This document shows positions 1 through 6,542 of a stretch of DNA of 6,542 nucleotides, in pieces. Numbering within the stretch: the first letter of the stretch is position 1; each line of letters begins with the position of its first letter. The notes beneath the pieces are model-generated. The model was not told where the DNA came from, made no database searches, and worked only from the letters and a program-made list of their open reading frames with translations. The DNA comes from DASUFI01 sp036274635 (GTDB lineage: Bacteria; Planctomycetota; B15-G4), in assembly GCA_036274635.1 (NCBI GenBank), contig DASUFI010000324.1, positions 1 through 6,542 of the forward strand. Reading direction: 5' to 3'. The position numbers and the translations under genes were made by a program.

Positions 1-108
1 GTCGCGGGGCAGGGATTCGCCGCAGGCCGAGCAACGAAGAGCCGGCGCGAAAGACGCGCGTCCAGGCCCGAATGACGGCTTCGACGGCCTGCCCGGCTGC
101 GCGGCGTC
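1..108. other. Short stretch downstream of tamB, no supported gene
   Basis: No gene can be supported here. On the minus strand the frame that follows the tamB stop stays open to the window edge and contains a Cys-x-x-Cys-Gly pair near positions 15-33, but it has no ATG, GTG or TTG start. On the plus strand one frame is open from position 1 to a TGA at 73-75. It could be the tail of a gene converging on tamB, but its Arg- and Ala-rich translation is what very GC-rich DNA gives by chance. A five-base stem (GCGCG at 45-49, CGCGC at 55-59, loop AAAGA) lies between, without a T-tract, so it is weak evidence for a terminator. Confidence 0.4.
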
Positions 109-3100
109 TCACGGCAGCCGGAACCTCCAGCGCAGGCCGAAGTTCACCGCGTCGTAGGGATCCTTCTCCGCGTCGAGGTAGATCGCGCGCCCCTCGCCCT
201 CGGTCTCGCCCTGCAGCCGGTAGCTCACCTGGATGGAGGTCGTGCCGCGGGTGGTGACGTTCTCCGCGTAGTTCATCTCGAAGCGGTCGAGCGGGCCCTC
301 GCCCTCGGCCGACGTGTCCGAGATCCAGCGCGCCAGCAGGTCCTGGCCCAGGTACACCGCCACGGGCGCGGCCGAGGCCGAGGCCTGCGACGGGTCGCGC
401 GCGCCCTCCGGCGGCTGGCCCGTGAGCAGCAGCAGCAGCACGTCCTCGCTGGCGAGCGGCGGCGTGGACTCGAGCTGCAGCAGGGGCTCGTCGTAGGGGC
501 CGCTGGCCGTGATCGTGACGTCCCAGCCGCGCACGCGCGTCTGGCCGGCGAGCTGCACGTCCGGCCGCCCCGGCGCGTCGGCGCGAAAGGTGAGGCGCCC
601 GCTCGTGACGTCCACCATGCTGCCCGGCAGCGCGACGCGCGTCGGGCGGATGTCGATCGTGCCCTCGACCAGCGGCGCCGCGCCCGTGCCGCCCACGTGC
701 AGGTGCGGCACCAGGCTGCCGCGCACCAGGTTGTTCTCGATGCGGAAGGGCTCGGCCGCGTCCAGCGCGAGATCGAGCTGCAGCCGCGAGAGGGGCGGCT
801 CGCGGAAGGAGAACAGCGGCTGGGCCGGCGCGTCGGGCTGCAGGCGCGAGAGCTGCAGCACGTTGAGGTTGCGCAGCATGCGGCCGTCGCGCAGCGTGAA
901 GCGGCCGCGCGCCGCGGGGCGCGCCAGCGCGCCGGAGAGCGAGAGGTCCACGTCCGCGCGCAGCTTCACGCCCTGGCCGCGCCACACCAGCAGGTCCTCG
1001 CCGGCGAGGCGCAGGTCGAGCGCGTCGTCGCTGCCGTCCACGAAGACGCGCCCCGTCAGCTCGAAGGGCGCCGAGCCCAGCTCGCCCGTGCAGTTGAGCA
1101 CGCGCGCCTCGTCCTGCTCCAGCGCCACGACGGCCTGCAGCGACTCCACCGCGGGCAGGCCGCTGGCCAGGCTGAGCGCGGCGTCCGAGATGCGCAGCGT
1201 GCCGGTGAGGTGCGGCGCGCCCACGGTGCCCTCCAGCGCGCCTTCGATCGCCATCTTGCCCTGCAGGCTGCGCACGTCGCCCAGCCAGGCTTCCAGGGCC
1301 GCGACGTCGCCGGTGGTGAGCTGGCCGTGCAGGGCGAGAGCCGCGTCGGGCACGAGCGCCTTGCCGCCGGCCGCCAGCGCGCGCAGGTCCAGCGGCGCGG
1401 ACACCTGGCCCCCGACGTCCAGCCGCAGGCCCGACGCGTCGTCGAGGCGCAACGACTGCAGCCCCAGCAGCCGGCCCAGCTCCACGCGCGCGCCCACGTC
1501 GCACGGCCCGAACATGCGCGGCGCCTCGGGCTCGGCCGGCCGCGCCCGAGGCACGCGGCCGCTGCCGCCCACGAGCACGACCTCGCCCGGCTGCGGCACG
1601 CCCTCCTCGGTCTGCACCTCGCCCGCGCCCTGCAGCACGCGCAGCGCATCGGCCACCGCGGGCGGCAGCCGCACGCGCAGGTCGTCGATGCCTGCCAGCA
1701 GGAAGCCCAGCGGCCGCGACGGGTCGCCCTTCAGCTCGCCGCGCAGCACCGCGCTGCCGGCCGCGAGGCCCGCGACGTCCAGCGCGGGCTGCTCGGCGCG
1801 CAGCTCCATGTCGAGCGCGATGTCGCGCGCCCGCGCCAGCCAGGGCGCCGGCGCCTCGGGCGGCACGGGCAGCGACGGATCCTGCTCCCAGGCCGCGTGC
1901 AGGTCGAGGTCCAGCACGTCGGCGCGCAGGCCCAGCGGCCGCAACGTCGCGGGCAGCACCGCCAGCTGCACGCCGGCGCAGCGCACGACGAGGTCGCGGC
2001 GCACGAGGCCGCCTGCCGCGGGCTCGCCCGTGAGCTCGACGTGGGCGCGGCCCGCCGCGCCCGCGAGGTCCAGCGCCGAGATGCGCAGCCCGCCGTCCCA
2101 GCCGATCTCGGCCGGCTCGGCGAGGTCCAGGCGCAGCTCCTCGCGCTGCAGGCTCAGCAGGTCGAGGTGCACGACGAGGCCGCCCGGCGAAGGCGCCCAC
2201 GGCAGGCCCGTGACGCTGCCGGCCACCTGCACCTGCGTGCCGTGCACGTCCGCGCGCGCGTCGGCCACGCGCAGCACGCCATCGCGCAGCCCGACGAGGA
2301 GCGACGCATCGCGCAGCGTCTCGCCGGGCGCGCGCACCTCGGGCGAGCAGGCCTCCAGCTCCAGCACCGGCGCCGCCAGCGTGCCCATCGCGCGCAGGTG
2401 CAGCTCGAGCTCGCCCGCGACGCCCGGCAGCAGCCGCCGCGCGAGGCGCACGGGCAGGCTGGCCTCGGGCCCGCGCGCGTCCGACCCGTCGACGGCGCCG
2501 TCGGCCGTGACGAGGATGTCCGCCCGCGCGTCGTGCACGGCCAGCGTGGCCGGGTCCAGCGAGCCGATCGCGTGCAGCTCGGCGCCGGGCGCATGCAGCT
2601 CCAGCGCGTCCACGTGCGCGAGGCTGCGGTTGCCCTTGGCGCGCAGCACCAGGTCGCCCGCCAGCCAGCCGGCGACGCGCACGCGGCTGCCCGTGAGGTT
2701 GGCCTCGAAGTCGGGATCACGCAGCACCCCCGACACGTCCACCCAGCCTCGCAGCGCGCCGCCCCACGAGGCCGCGTCGTCGCCCGAGGGCACGTCCGGC
2801 AGCAGCGGCTGGACCAGCGCGCCCAGCGGCCCGAGGTCGGTGAGCTCCGCGCGGCCACGCAGCTCGACCCGCGTGTCCAGCCATTCCTCGCCCAGCACCA
2901 TGCGGCCCGGCAGCCAGGTCATGCGGCCGCCGCGCGTGCTGGCCTCGGCCTGCTCCAGCGTCAGCACGCCGTCGGCCAGCCGGCCGCGCAGCGTGAGCGC
3001 GTCGCGCGCGTCGAGGCTCGCCAGCCTGGCGTCCAGCGAGGCCTGCGTGTGGGCCAGCAGGGCGTGCAGGCCCGGCGTGGCCAGCGGCAGGTCGAGCGTG

Positions 3101-3927
3101 GCGTCCAGCGTCAGCAGCGCCGCCTGCGCGCCCGCGCCGCCGCGCAGCAGGCGGTCGAGGCGCACCTCGCGCACCTCCACGTCGCCCAGCAGGCGCGGGC
3201 CGCCGCCCTCCGCCAGCTCGAGGCGCGCGCCGTCGAGCAGGGCCAGCGAGCCGCCATCGGGCGGCAGCAGCACCGTGCGCCCCGCGACCAGCAGCACGCC
3301 CGGGCGCAGGCTCAGCGTGGCGCTGGCCGAGCCGAGGTCCAGCGCGCCGCCCACGTCCACGAGCTGCAGTCCGGCGGCACGCAGGTCCAGCGGCTGGCCG
3401 GGCGCGGCGGGCGGCACGGCGCCGGCGTGCAGCTCGGCCTGCTCCACGTTCAGCGTGCGGTCGCCGGGCAGCAGGAGGCGCGCCGCCAGGCCGGTGGCGT
3501 CCAGCGGCGGCAGCTCGTGGGGCCACCCGGAAGCGTCCTTCTCTCGCACGTCCAGCACCAGCCGGGCGCCCGTGATGGTCACGCCCTGCGGCGTGGGCTC
3601 GCCCAGCAGCGCGCTGGCGGGCAGCGTCACCAGCACGTCGTCGACCTCGCCCTCGGCGAGGAGCGCCCCCGGCTCCGCGCCGCGCAGCGAGAGGCCGCGC
3701 AGCCGCAGCTCCACGCGCGAGAGGCTCGGCGTGACGTGCACGTCCAGCGACGTCCAGCTCGCGTCCGCGCCCAGCTGCGAGCGCAGCGCGGGCCGGATCT
3801 GCGGCTCGATCAGCCAGCGGGCGAGCCCGTCACGCGCGACCCAGAGCCCCGCCCCGAGCAGCAACAGCACGCCGACGAGCCATCGCACGCGCCGGCCCCG
3901 CCATACGGGAGGTCGTGCTTCGGGCAT
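109..3927 (-). CDS. tamB: TamB-family translocation/assembly module protein (DUF490, AsmA-like)
   Basis: Encodes 1272 residues, close to the 1,250-1,300 usual for TamB. Known for the family: TamB is an inner-membrane-anchored, periplasm-spanning beta-rich protein that works with the Omp85 protein TamA (or BamA) in outer-membrane protein assembly, and with other AsmA-like proteins in moving phospholipids to the outer membrane. Seen here: a short basic N-terminus, then one hydrophobic segment at about residues 16-31; roughly 850 residues of short alternating hydrophobic beta-strand patterns with no catalytic motif; and a C-terminal TamB/DUF490 region from about residue 890. The clearest family signature lies after residue 1049: GTIDIRP, a Gly-rich turn followed by LTFRAD, ASEDVLLLLLTGQ near 1159-1171, and a final block with YLDAEKD and NFGLRWRFRLP at the C-terminus. 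A Ser/Ala-rich patch (about 1177-1189) looks like a flexible insert. The ATG at 3927 is chosen because a strong Shine-Dalgarno sequence precedes it and the anchor follows directly. No tamA/bamA gene is visible in the window. The gene is divergent from the 4070 gene. The family call is firm; the physiological role in this lineage is inferred. Confidence 0.9.
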   Translation of the reverse strand: MPEARPPVWRGRRVRWLVGVLLLLGAGLWVARDGLARWLIEPQIRPALRSQLGADASWTSLDVHVTPSLSRVELRLRGLSLRGAEPGALLAEGEVDDVLVTLPASALLGEPTPQGVTITGARLVLDVREKDASGWPHELPPLDATGLAARLLLPGDRTLNVEQAELHAGAVPPAAPGQPLDLRAAGLQLVDVGGALDLGSASATLSLRPGVLLVAGRTVLLPPDGGSLALLDGARLELAEGGGPRLLGDVEVREVRLDRLLRGGAGAQAALLTLDATLDLPLATPGLHALLAHTQASLDARLASLDARDALTLRGRLADGVLTLEQAEASTRGGRMTWLPGRMVLGEEWLDTRVELRGRAELTDLGPLGALVQPLLPDVPSGDDAASWGGALRGWVDVSGVLRDPDFEANLTGSRVRVAGWLAGDLVLRAKGNRSLAHVDALELHAPGAELHAIGSLDPATLAVHDARADILVTADGAVDGSDARGPEASLPVRLARRLLPGVAGELELHLRAMGTLAAPVLELEACSPEVRAPGETLRDASLLVGLRDGVLRVADARADVHGTQVQVAGSVTGLPWAPSPGGLVVHLDLLSLQREELRLDLAEPAEIGWDGGLRISALDLAGAAGRAHVELTGEPAAGGLVRRDLVVRCAGVQLAVLPATLRPLGLRADVLDLDLHAAWEQDPSLPVPPEAPAPWLARARDIALDMELRAEQPALDVAGLAAGSAVLRGELKGDPSRPLGFLLAGIDDLRVRLPPAVADALRVLQGAGEVQTEEGVPQPGEVVLVGGSGRVPRARPAEPEAPRMFGPCDVGARVELGRLLGLQSLRLDDASGLRLDVGGQVSAPLDLRALAAGGKALVPDAALALHGQLTTGDVAALEAWLGDVRSLQGKMAIEGALEGTVGAPHLTGTLRISDAALSLASGLPAVESLQAVVALEQDEARVLNCTGELGSAPFELTGRVFVDGSDDALDLRLAGEDLLVWRGQGVKLRADVDLSLSGALARPAARGRFTLRDGRMLRNLNVLQLSRLQPDAPAQPLFSFREPPLSRLQLDLALDAAEPFRIENNLVRGSLVPHLHVGGTGAAPLVEGTIDIRPTRVALPGSMVDVTSGRLTFRADAPGRPDVQLAGQTRVRGWDVTITASGPYDEPLLQLESTPPLASEDVLLLLLTGQPPEGARDPSQASASAAPVAVYLGQDLLARWISDTSAEGEGPLDRFEMNYAENVTTRGTTSIQVSYRLQGETEGEGRAIYLDAEKDPYDAVNFGLRWRFRLP

Positions 3928-3942
3928 GGCCCTCCACCTTAG
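3928..3942 (-). promoter_or_regulatory. Ribosome binding site of tamB
   Basis: Read on the minus strand the bases before the ATG are CTAAGGTGGAGGGCC. AAGG ends 9 bases before the start codon and a second match, GGAGG, ends 3 bases before it. This purine-rich run is the best Shine-Dalgarno match near any start in the window and supports the ATG at 3927 over downstream alternatives. Confidence 0.75.
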
Positions 3943-4031
3943 CGTGCGGAGGCGGTGGTCCGAGGAGCAGAGTCGACGCGGCGGACACCCGGACCCAGTC
4001 TGCGCCTGTGAGCGTTCAACCGTCCGGGATC

Positions 4032-4070
4032 ATGGCACAATCGCGAGACCTGGAGCGGGGATCGGGCTGA
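4032..4070 (+). other. Possible 12-codon leader reading frame overlapping the next start (TGATG)
   Basis: An ATG at 4032 opens a 12-codon frame (MAQSRDLERGSG) whose TGA stop at 4068-4070 shares its last base with the ATG of the following gene. TGATG overlaps are a classic arrangement for translational coupling. Against it: the bases before 4032 (CCGTCCGGGATC) give only a weak ribosome binding site, the peptide has no recognisable feature such as a run of one amino acid, and a frame of this length arises easily by chance. It also overlaps the weak -10-like CACAAT, so both cannot be right as drawn. Confidence 0.15.
4052..4060 (+). promoter_or_regulatory. Candidate ribosome binding site of the 4070 gene
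   Basis: The bases are GGAGCGGGG. GGAG at 4052-4055 ends 14 bases before the ATG at 4070, which is longer than the usual 5-10. The GGGG at 4057-4060 is better spaced (9 bases) but a poorer match. The site is therefore weaker than that of tamB, consistent with lower expression or with help from ribosomes terminating at the overlapping TGA. Confidence 0.45.
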
Positions 4071-5974
4071 TGCGCTGGCTGTCGCTCATCGTCGTCGCGC
4101 TGCTGCTCGCGGCCGGCACCTGGCTGCTGCTCGACGGCCCGGCGGGCGACGAAGCGCCGAACGCGGCGATGCCGATCGGACGTGCCGCGGCATCCCTCGA
4201 GCCGGAGCCGAACGTCGCGCCGCTGCTGGCGCTCGACGCGACCGAGGCCGCCGTGACGGAGCTGCGTCCCGAGAGGGTCCGCCGCGATCCGCCCATGCCG
4301 CCCGCATGGACGCCCACTGGCCGGATCGTCGGCCGCGTGGTCGGCTCGGCCGGAGAGCCCATCGAGCGGGCGTGGCTGGAGCTGTTGCCGCTAGCCAACC
4401 CGGCACGACTCACGCTAGGTCTGGAGCGCGCAGCGTCTCCCGTCATCACGACCACATCGGCGGCGGACGGTGCCTTCGAATTCGCTGCCGTGCCGGCCGG
4501 CTTCAAGCGCTCGCTACGTGCTTCGGCACGCGGAGGACGCCTGCTCGAGCGCGACAACGTCGCGGCGCTCATCGGCGAGACCCTCGACCTCGGCGTGCTG
4601 GCCCTCGACGACGGTGCCAGCATCGCCGGCGTGGTCAGAGATGGCACGGGCGCCAACATGGCCGGCCTCGATGTCCTCCTGGCGGAAGCCGGCGACTCGT
4701 CCTCGATGCTTACAGAGTTCCTCAGCCGCCGCGGCTGCGGTTCGTCGCACCTGTCCACCGACGTACGCGTGGCACGCACGGACGAGCAGGGCAGGTTCAC
4801 CTTTTCCGACGTCGCGCCGGCATCCTGCGAGGTCGCTCTGCTGCCGCACGGCTTCGCGCCATGGAGGACAAGCTTCACGCCGCGGTCTGGCGAGGCCTCA
4901 CGCCTCGACGTGACGCTGCTGCCAGGAGGTCGCATAGCAGGTCGCACGGTGGATGAAGCAGGACGGCCCGTCGCCGACGCTTACATCTTCGCGAGCGTTG
5001 CGGCGAAGGAGTTCTGCATGACCTGCTGCCGCTCGAATCGGGACGGCACCTTCGAGCTGCTGGATCTGCCCGAGGGAAGATATTCCCTGACCGCCTATGC
5101 GGAAGGATTCTCGTCCAGCGGCGCCCAGGCCGAGCAGGGAACACTGGATGTCACACTCCAACTGCAACCGAAGGTCGAGCTGCCGCCATTCGACGTGGAG
5201 GTCGTCGACGAATTCGGCGCGCCTGCGGCTACCTTCGAACTGTGGACCGGCTTGCACGACTTCGTTCAGCGATTCAGCTACCTGTACGGCGACGAGGCTC
5301 GCACGGCGACGATTCGTCGGAGCTTGGCGTCGATGCGCGGTTTCGTGTGGGCGGAGGCACCGGGCCGGATCTCGAACATCGTCCAGCTGGGCAGCCTCAA
5401 GGAATCGCTGGAGCCAGTACGACTGAAGTTGCTGCCTTCCGTCGCGGTCGAAGGTCGCATCGTGGACGCGATGACCGGAGAGCCGCTGCCCGGCGCCGAA
5501 CTGAACGTGGAGCTCGACTACGACATCGAGCCACCCGAGCCCAGACTGTGGACCGACGCGGACGGCCGATTTGCGGTGGACGCGCTGCCACCGGCCGCCG
5601 TCACGCTGCGCATTCGTGCAGCCGGCCACCGCGAGATGACAGTATCCATTCTTGAGGATGGCCGCGCTGCCCGCGAGATCCGCGTCCCACCATGCGGCAC
5701 CCTCGTGCTGCATGCCAGCGAGGCCTGGTGCAAGGCGCTCGGTCGGAACGCGCAAGTCCACGTCGGCGATGGCACGGGCCACACCATCGTCGAACAGGAC
5801 GCTCAAGATCTGCCGTGCGTGCTGACGCCTCTCGAGGGAGGCGATTACTCAGTCGAGCTGCGCAGAACGGATCAAGACGGGGAGCTGGCGTCGCAGCCGA
5901 TCGACTTCCAGGTGGTCACCGGCGCCGTCACCCGCATCGACGTGTCGTACCTCGCGCTGCCCGCCTCCCGCTGA
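4070..5974 (+). CDS. Exported or anchored protein with tandem carboxypeptidase-regulatory-like (CnaB-type) beta-sandwich modules
   Basis: Encodes 634 residues. The ATG at 4070 is chosen because it begins a hydrophobic N-terminus (MRWLSLIVVALLLAAGTWLLL), which is either an uncleaved anchor or a signal peptide; no lipobox cysteine is present. A linker rich in Ala, Pro and Glu follows to about residue 82. Then come modules of the CarboxypepD_reg/CnaB type, each with a G-x-V/I-x-G-x-V strand, a D-x-x-G-x-P-type turn, a later D-x-x-G-x-F strand and a closing aromatic or Gly-rich strand: about 84-178, 182-286, 287-367 and 456-541. A more divergent copy lies at 371-455, and a beta-rich tail at 542-634 may be a sixth. 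Such modules usually serve as structural or binding scaffolds. I see no peptidase, glycosidase or other catalytic motif, so the function is unknown. There are eight cysteines, including CMTCC at 316-320. GC content is lower than in both neighbours. It is divergent from tamB and converges on the peptidase gene six bases downstream. The fold is well supported; the role is not. Confidence 0.85.
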   Translation: MRWLSLIVVALLLAAGTWLLLDGPAGDEAPNAAMPIGRAAASLEPEPNVAPLLALDATEAAVTELRPERVRRDPPMPPAWTPTGRIVGRVVGSAGEPIERAWLELLPLANPARLTLGLERAASPVITTTSAADGAFEFAAVPAGFKRSLRASARGGRLLERDNVAALIGETLDLGVLALDDGASIAGVVRDGTGANMAGLDVLLAEAGDSSSMLTEFLSRRGCGSSHLSTDVRVARTDEQGRFTFSDVAPASCEVALLPHGFAPWRTSFTPRSGEASRLDVTLLPGGRIAGRTVDEAGRPVADAYIFASVAAKEFCMTCCRSNRDGTFELLDLPEGRYSLTAYAEGFSSSGAQAEQGTLDVTLQLQPKVELPPFDVEVVDEFGAPAATFELWTGLHDFVQRFSYLYGDEARTATIRRSLASMRGFVWAEAPGRISNIVQLGSLKESLEPVRLKLLPSVAVEGRIVDAMTGEPLPGAELNVELDYDIEPPEPRLWTDADGRFAVDALPPAAVTLRIRAAGHREMTVSILEDGRAAREIRVPPCGTLVLHASEAWCKALGRNAQVHVGDGTGHTIVEQDAQDLPCVLTPLEGGDYSVELRRTDQDGELASQPIDFQVVTGAVTRIDVSYLALPASR

Positions 5975-5980
5975 TCGCGC

Positions 5981-6542
5981 TCAGCCGCCCGACTTGCCCT
6001 GTGTCGGCGCCGGCTTCTGGTCCGAGCCCGCCCCCTTCACCCACGCCGGCATCAGCGTCCCGTCCGCCACCATGCGCGCCGCCGCGAGGCCCGCGCGCAC
6101 GGCGCCCTCCATGTGCGTGAAGTCCAGCGTGGCGATCTCGTCGTCGACGGTGTGGTACTCGGCGTGCATGTTGTAGGAGCTGAGGCTCTGGCCCACGACG
6201 CCGCGCTCGACGAAGGCGTAGTTGTCGCTGCGCTCGAAGAAGTGCTGCTCCGGGCGCGCGTCGGGGGCCACAGGCAGGCCCGCGGCGGCGAAGGCTGGCC
6301 CGAGGTTGCTGCGCTCGAAGCCCGTGAGCCAGAGCTTCCCGGGCCCGCCGGCCAGCGAGTCCGGGCGGCCGATCATCTCGAAGTTGAGGTTGAGCACCAC
6401 GTCCTTGAGCGGCCGCGAGGGGTGGCCGAGCCAGTACTCGGTTCCGAGCAGGCCGCGCTCCTCGCCCGTGACCAGCAGGAAGACCAGCGTGCGCGCGGGC
6501 GGCTTGCCGGCGCGCGCCTCGGCGCCGAAGACGCGCGCCAGC
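5981..6542 (-). CDS. M28-family zinc metallopeptidase (aminopeptidase-like), C-terminal part, cut by window edge
   Basis: Only the last 186 or so codons are present; the start lies beyond 6542. A GTG at 6398-6400 could be misread as a start, but it is internal: the frame continues upstream with family motifs. Known for the family: M28 enzymes use two zinc ions to remove amino acids from peptide ends and are commonly exported. Seen here, in order: RTLVFLLVTGEERGLLGTEYW at 6431-6493, where the first Glu of the EE pair matches the catalytic base and the second a zinc ligand; NFEMIGRP at about 6362-6385, where M28 enzymes normally carry an Asp zinc ligand but this protein has Glu; FERSDNYAF, matching the usual SDH/SDN-x-F segment; and EYHTVDDE, whose His (6152-6154) matches the last zinc ligand. 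The earlier His and Asp ligands would lie outside the window. The C-terminus ends in a Lys-, Gly- and Pro-rich tail after AWVKG. It converges with the 4070 gene. The family is firm; substrate and end-specificity are not known. Confidence 0.88.
   Translation of the reverse strand, partial: LARVFGAEARAGKPPARTLVFLLVTGEERGLLGTEYWLGHPSRPLKDVVLNLNFEMIGRPDSLAGGPGKLWLTGFERSNLGPAFAAAGLPVAPDARPEQHFFERSDNYAFVERGVVGQSLSSYNMHAEYHTVDDEIATLDFTHMEGAVRAGLAAARMVADGTLMPAWVKGAGSDQKPAPTQGKSGG

Larger units (their letters stand above)
3928..4069. promoter_or_regulatory. Divergent intergenic region, presumed promoters for tamB and the 4070 gene
   Basis: This 142-bp spacer separates two genes transcribed away from each other, so by position it must hold promoters for both unless one is read from further away. 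It is somewhat richer in A and T than tamB. For the plus strand a weak pair is visible: TTCAAC at 4015-4020 and CACAAT at 4036-4041, 15 bases apart, matching 3 and 4 of 6 sigma-70 consensus bases. That is not enough to call a promoter. I see no convincing pair for tamB. A six-base inverted repeat, GGTCCG at 3957-3962 and CGGACC at 3990-3995, flanks a GTCGAC palindrome at 3972-3977 and could be an operator or chance. Confidence 0.4.

Noticed and set aside
45..59. Small GC hairpin as terminator for tamB
   Set aside because: The stem is only five base pairs with no T-tract, and such stems are frequent by chance in this sequence.
1..108. Zinc-ribbon-like CSACGESLP in the minus-strand frame following the tamB stop
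   Set aside because: A single Cys-x-x-Cys pair is seen, there is no start codon in the frame between the tamB stop and the window edge, and the rest of the frame looks random. A gene beginning just beyond the edge cannot be excluded.
425..439. Five tandem AGC triplets
   Set aside because: They encode part of the run of leucines in the conserved TamB C-terminal motif on the minus strand, so coding explains them.
697..3942. Second long antisense open frame of 1081 codons over tamB
   Set aside because: Its translation is dominated by Gln, Arg, Ala and His, the expected mirror of a Leu/Ala/Asp-rich GC-rich gene on the other strand. It shows no domain, signal or convincing start.
509..4069. Very long open plus-strand frame antisense to tamB and continuous with the secreted-protein frame, as if one 1821-residue protein
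   Set aside because: The part before 4070 is a Ser/Arg/Pro-rich low-complexity translation with no domain, while the opposite strand encodes a recognisable TamB. Stop codons are rare in all frames at about 80% GC. The real protein begins at 4070 with its hydrophobic N-terminus.
4898..5806. Minus-strand open frame of 302 codons antisense to the secreted-protein gene
   Set aside because: It has no recognisable domain or signal, and the plus-strand frame beneath it has clear repeated beta-sandwich motifs.

Overview
The window is very GC-rich chromosomal DNA from a diderm (Gram-negative) bacterium. The evidence for an outer membrane is a full-length TamB-family protein. That protein, together with a secreted or anchored multi-domain protein built from carboxypeptidase-regulatory-like modules and an M28 metallopeptidase, would fit Planctomycetota or Myxococcota. 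The sequence alone does not settle the phylum.

Layout. Positions 1-108 are downstream of tamB and hold no gene I can support. A long minus-strand gene (109-3927) encodes a 1272-residue TamB homologue, probably anchored in the inner membrane and spanning the periplasm. A 142-bp divergent spacer (3928-4069) separates it from a plus-strand gene (4070-5974). That gene encodes a 634-residue exported or membrane-anchored protein with about five tandem beta-sandwich modules. Six bases after its stop lies the stop of a converging minus-strand gene (5981-6542, cut by the window edge), which encodes the C-terminal part of an M28-family zinc peptidase.

How the genes relate. All three products should act in the envelope or outside the cytoplasm: outer-membrane biogenesis or lipid transport, an extracytoplasmic beta-sandwich protein, and an exported peptidase. 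Their orientations (minus, plus, minus) mean they do not form one operon, and I see no evidence that they form a single system. I found no tRNA, rRNA, CRISPR array, insertion sequence or prophage signature.

The main oddities are as follows. The middle gene has clearly lower GC than both flanking genes. A 12-codon reading frame overlaps its start codon as TGATG. It has an unusual CxxCC cysteine cluster. The peptidase has Glu where most M28 enzymes have an Asp metal ligand. I did not find a convincing new biological system; these are modest leads.
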